Shown here piece by piece: positions 60,451-64,000 of a stretch of DNA of 64,000 bases. The number at the start of each line of letters is the position of its first letter. Positions within the stretch are counted from its first letter, which is position 1. Below the pieces are notes generated by a model. That model was not told where the DNA came from, searched no databases, and saw nothing but the letters and a program-made list of their open reading frames with translations. A program made the translations under genes and the position numbers. Origin of the DNA: Taxillus chinensis (taxonomy: Eukaryota > Streptophyta > Magnoliopsida > Santalales > Loranthaceae); contig CM042089.1 of NCBI GenBank assembly GCA_023512835.1, forward strand, positions 18,604,438-18,668,437, read 5' to 3'.

Positions 60451-63009
60451 TCATTTGAGTTTATTGGTTCTTCTTGCATTTTCTGCTGCAAAATCACTAA
60501 TCACATCTGTATAATTAATAGTCTTCGCCAAATCACTTTCAATAGATAACATAGCTAGCCCATTCAATCTTTCTTGTGACATCGTTGATCGAAGGTAAGA
60601 TTTGATCAATTTTAACTTTGAGAAACTTCTTTCTCCAGAGGCAACTGTAACTGGTATTGTTAATAATATCCTATATGCAATATATGCATTAGGAAAACAA
60701 CCATCCATTATTTTCAAATAATTCAACACATCAATTGGTTTCTTCGTTTCATTGGGAAACTGTTCTTTCAAAACCTTCAATTCTAAAAATAAATCTCTAC
60801 CATCAATATCAAAAAGTTCTTCATATTTAAGAAATTCCTCAAGTTTCTCGCAATAAGTCTTCAAGCATTCATTACTAATAGAATTTAACTTCTTCAAATC
60901 AAACAAAAATCCAAACTTTTGCTCATATAATTGAAACTGCTCAAATCGATTCTTCAGCGAAGAAATACCTTGATCCATAATATACATGAAGTAATTCACT
61001 CTGAAAGATTCTTATGCAGATTGTGTCATTTCTTCGCTTGCATTCTCATCAAAATGTTTTTTCTTACGAATGGTCCGTTTTTCTCGGAAAACTGGCTGGA
61101 TTTTCATTGTGGATGCACCTTCCTTAGCTTCAATTATGGCCTTAACAAATCCATTTTCTCTATAACTTTCAAAAAAGGTAATAAGCCCTCTCAATTGTTG
61201 TATAACAATATCAATATTCATGTCTTCAGCTTGAAAAGTCTTGCTAACAGTGTTAATAGCAAATAATAGATTATGTCAAATAATCATACCAACTAAGAAC
61301 TCAAAATTTTCAAGTTCATATTCAGCAAGGGACTTTGCTTCACTTAAGATTTTGTTATCTTCATCCGGATCTGCTAATAGAAGTAAAGCATCTCTTATTT
61401 CTGGAGCCTGATACCTTATTGCTTTGACACTTTCAACGTGACTCTCCCATCGTGTTGATGACAATGGCTTAAGTGTGAGACCTCTTACATTATCCTTGAA
61501 AACATTCCACCGCTTTGTAGAAGATGAGAATAAAACATAAATGCGTTGCACTACTCCAAAAAACGTTTTAGCTTGAAAACAACAATTAGCCATATCACAA
61601 AGTGCAAGATTAAGACTATGACAACCACAAGGTGTATAGAATGCTCTAGGATTTACATCAATCAACCTTTTTTGTACACCTTTATGTTTCCCTCTCATAT
61701 TTGAGCCATTGTCATATCCTTGTCCCCTTATATCCCCAATATCAAGATCAAGATTTTTCAACACTTCTAAAAGCACATTAAAAAGTCCCTCCCCGGATGT
61801 ATCATCAACTTTCAAAAATTTTATAAAGAACTCCTTTATTTCTATTGGAGATGTTGAAGTATCCACACACCTTATAACAAGAGACATTTGTTTTTCATGA
61901 CTTGTGTCTGGAGTACAATCAAGTATAACTGAAAAATATTTCGCATTCTTAATTGTTTCAACAATAACATTTTTGATTTTATTTGCCAACCTTTGAATAA
62001 ATTCATTTTGTATCTTATGACTAAGATAGTGAGTATGAATCTCACCTCTTTGGATGCGTTGAAGGTGCTCATGCATTACTGGATCAAATTCAGCAATCAT
62101 TTCAGTAATTTTTAAAAAAGTTTCATTATGCTTTTGATAAATCTTCTCATTATCCCTACGAAATGCCATATTAGTTTCACCAAGAGTTTTCACAACAGCA
62201 AGAATCCTTAATAATACTTGTTTCCAGTGTTCTTTTTCTTTGTTGATTATATCTTGAGCACATCTGTCAATAGTTTCATTTTTTCCCAATCTTATACTGA
62301 GTTCAATCCATTTTCTCATACAATTAATATGTTCATCACTAGATTCATGACTCTTAAGTCTTTCACTAAGATTTCTCCAATTTTTGAATCCATCAGTGGC
62401 CAAGTGAGACATGTTTCTATATTTCTTGAATAACTTGCAACAAAAACAATACACTCTATCCCAAATATTTGAATATACTAACCATTTTCTATCCTATTTC
62501 TCTCCATTTGATAGATGTCGAATATAATAAGAAGATGAGAAATGTCTGTTATGATCATCTAGTGGAAAGTTGACATTAGAATTTCTGATTGGGCCCTTTT
62601 CAACTAATAAATCTCTCATATTTTGATCAATTTCTCCCCAATTACCAGGATCATAGATATTTAAAGGCTCAATTTCTTCATTCAAATTTGGATATTGGTC
62701 ACTCTCAGTCTCATTCTCATTCTCATTTGGATGTTGGTCACTCTCAGTCTCATTCTCATTCTCATTTGGATGTTGGTCACTCTCAGTCTCATTCTCATTA
62801 TCATTTGGATGTTGGTCACTCACAGTCTCATTTTCATTCTCATTTGGATGTTCTTCAATTAAATTATCTTCAACCAAACTTGAAGTCTCTACTTGTTTAC
62901 TACTAATAATAAACTTATCAAGAGCTCCTGATTGAGATTGAATAAGTTGTTCTATCCTTTGTTTCTTTTTTCTTTTTTCAAATCCAGAAATATATTTTCT
63001 TTGAGGCAT
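60451..63009 (-). pseudogene. hAT transposase, ZMYM1/TTF-zinc-finger type, three in-frame stops
   Basis: One frame runs 852 codons with no frameshift. The N-terminus is basic (KRKKKQR, 12-18), followed by four 13-residue repeats of the HPNENENETESDQ type (54-105). A TTF-type zinc-finger region follows (about 115-240; WVYSNIW / YCFCCKLFKK). The DUF4371/RNase H-like core has the DCTPD and GQGYDNGSNMRGK motifs, and CGCHSLNL is the typical cysteine/histidine block. The C-terminal dimerisation domain carries [16 protein letters not shown] and [17 protein letters not shown]. Stops: TAG at 62496-62494 (after NGEK), TGA at 61278-61276 (after VGMII, where family members tend to have Trp) and TAA at 61014-61012 (after TQSA). 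It would have cut and joined its own ends in the nucleus. As it stands it cannot make a full product. Confidence 0.92.
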
Positions 63010-63389
63010 GATTATTTAACCTACAATAAAATAATAAAGAAAAAAATTAGACAATTAGACAATTACATATCAATAATTTATAATTCAATTTCAAGTTTCA
63101 ACCCAAATAATTTTTAATTTTATAAACTTATCAAATACATAAAATAAAAATTATGCTCCATCTAAAATAAAAATAAATTTTTAATTAGTAATATATAAAC
63201 ATTATGCTCAATCTAAAATAAAAATAAGCAATCAAAACAGATCAACACAAATATATCTAGAACACTCATAAAAATAAACTATATTCGCATAATACCACAT
63301 TTATTTGCACGACAGTATTATATAATTTATATTTACAAATTATAAATTATATAATTTGAGATTTGAGAAAACATACTGGATCGCAATTC

Positions 63390-63745
63390 GCAATTCGCAA
63401 AATGATAGCCTACAGTGATAGAGGCTGGGCAGAGCAGCGTTACAGCAGCTGCCGGCGGCAGAGGCTGAGAGGCGTTGTCGCGTTGACCGTTGTAGGGCGG
63501 CGGCCGGCGATAGAGGCGCTGAAGAGCGGCGGCCGGCGACAACGGGGCAGCGGGCGTCACAACGGCGGGCCGGCGGCAGTGGCGCGTACAGCGGCGTGGC
63601 GCAACGGTCCAGATCCAGCGGCGGAAGAGACACGCCGGCGCAGCGCGGCACAGCGGCAGCAGGCCGGCAGTAGGCGGAGGCAGGCGTCAGCGGCGCGATG
63701 CAGGGGGCGTGGCTGCGTGCGTCTGCGTGGAGCTTGTAAATGGGT
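63390..63745. promoter_or_regulatory. GC-rich block inside the hAT element, upstream of the transposase
   Basis: About 350 bases dense in CGGCGG/GCGGC repeats in otherwise AT-rich DNA. It sits 5' of the minus-strand transposase start and inside the element. The frames through it are Arg/Gly/Ala-rich on every strand and have no domain. It may be a promoter or leader, or a captured GC-rich host fragment. Confidence 0.45.
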
Positions 63746-64000
63746 CTAGGTTATTGTGTTGTGCCGTTGCAGTCTTGCAGAGCGTTAGAGAATTAGGTTA
63801 GGCGTGTGGAGTGTGTCGGCTGCGCTTAGGTTATGATTAAAATGTTAAATATAATATATAAAATTATAATAAAAAAAAGGAGTCCTAAGTTTTAGGGGGC
63901 CCAGGCCCCACTTGCCTGGCCTTGGGGCCGGCCCTGGGTACTACGTAGTGTTGCCCAAACATAGTGACACTTGAACGACACGTGCATGTAACAGTGCACT

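Larger units (their letters stand above)
60105..63936 (-). mobile_element. Complete hAT DNA transposon, 3.83 kb, with TIRs and 8-bp target duplication
   Basis: The left terminus reads CAGGGCCGGCCCCGAG at 60105. The right terminus, read on the other strand from 63936, gives CAGGGCCGGCCCCAAG, a 13-base perfect inverted repeat. Both sides are flanked by the direct repeat GGTACTAC (60097-60104 and 63937-63944). Eight-base duplications are diagnostic of the hAT superfamily. Inside is one transposase gene on the minus strand (63009-60451), preceded by a GC-rich block (63390-63745) that probably holds its promoter or leader. The perfect duplication suggests a fairly recent insertion. Confidence 0.95.

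Noticed and set aside
62589..62906. Plus-strand His/Ser-rich frame (HSQSHSHSHLDVG repeats)
   Set aside because: It is the antisense shadow of the 39-bp repeats in the hAT transposase.

Overview
This window is nuclear DNA from a dicot plant. Two genes have many GT-AG introns, some of them kilobases long and filled with transposon debris. The background is AT-rich, MITE-like repeats are abundant, and the three recognisable host genes all belong to plant families. I cannot name the species; the retained LINEs and long introns would suit a woody eudicot, but that is inference. No tRNA, rRNA, CRISPR array or prokaryotic operon is visible.

Layout: (1) 1-4.9 kb: AT-rich intergenic DNA with a decayed PPR-protein pseudogene (about 2.69-3.26 kb) that runs into an extreme (CT)n-(C)87 tract. 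(2) 5.27-18.97 kb, plus strand: a six-exon RING-H2 gene, an orthologue of Arabidopsis RFI2. A 7.6-kb third intron holds a reverse-oriented LINE, copia remnants and MITEs. (3) 19.8-22.7 kb: intergenic, with a roughly 0.4-kb tandem duplication. (4) 23.0-36.5 kb, minus strand: a gene for an SR splicing factor of the SF2/SR34 class, closest in memory to SR34A, convergent with RFI2, with LINEs in two large introns. (5) 36.7-43.1 kb: MITEs, an unrecognised frame-broken gene (41.4-42.6 kb) and degenerate TTTAGG-like tracts on both sides of it. (6) 43.1-49.2 kb: a direct partial duplication of the 5' half of the SR gene (promoter, 5' UTR and first four coding exons, including the LINE in the first coding intron), broken by a frameshift. 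(7) 49.2-55.5 kb: decayed copia gag, an Ogre/TAT-like LTR-element segment with a GC-rich minisatellite, and a small hAT-like element. (8) 55.6-57.5 kb: a unit present three times, interrupted by a MITE. (9) 57.58-59.11 kb, minus strand: a three-exon HIG1-domain mitochondrial protein gene. (10) 60.1-63.94 kb: a complete hAT transposon with matching 13-bp terminal inverted repeats and a perfect 8-bp target duplication. Its transposase reading frame is full length except for three in-frame stops.

The three host genes do not form a pathway. RFI2 is a light-signalling E3 ligase, the SR protein acts in pre-mRNA splicing, and the HIG1 protein belongs to the respiratory chain. The strongest observations are the hAT element, the truncated SR gene copy that keeps its own promoter, the frame-shifting 28-nt exon candidate in the SR gene, and several nested repeat structures whose insertion order can be read directly. 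I found no convincing new multi-gene system.
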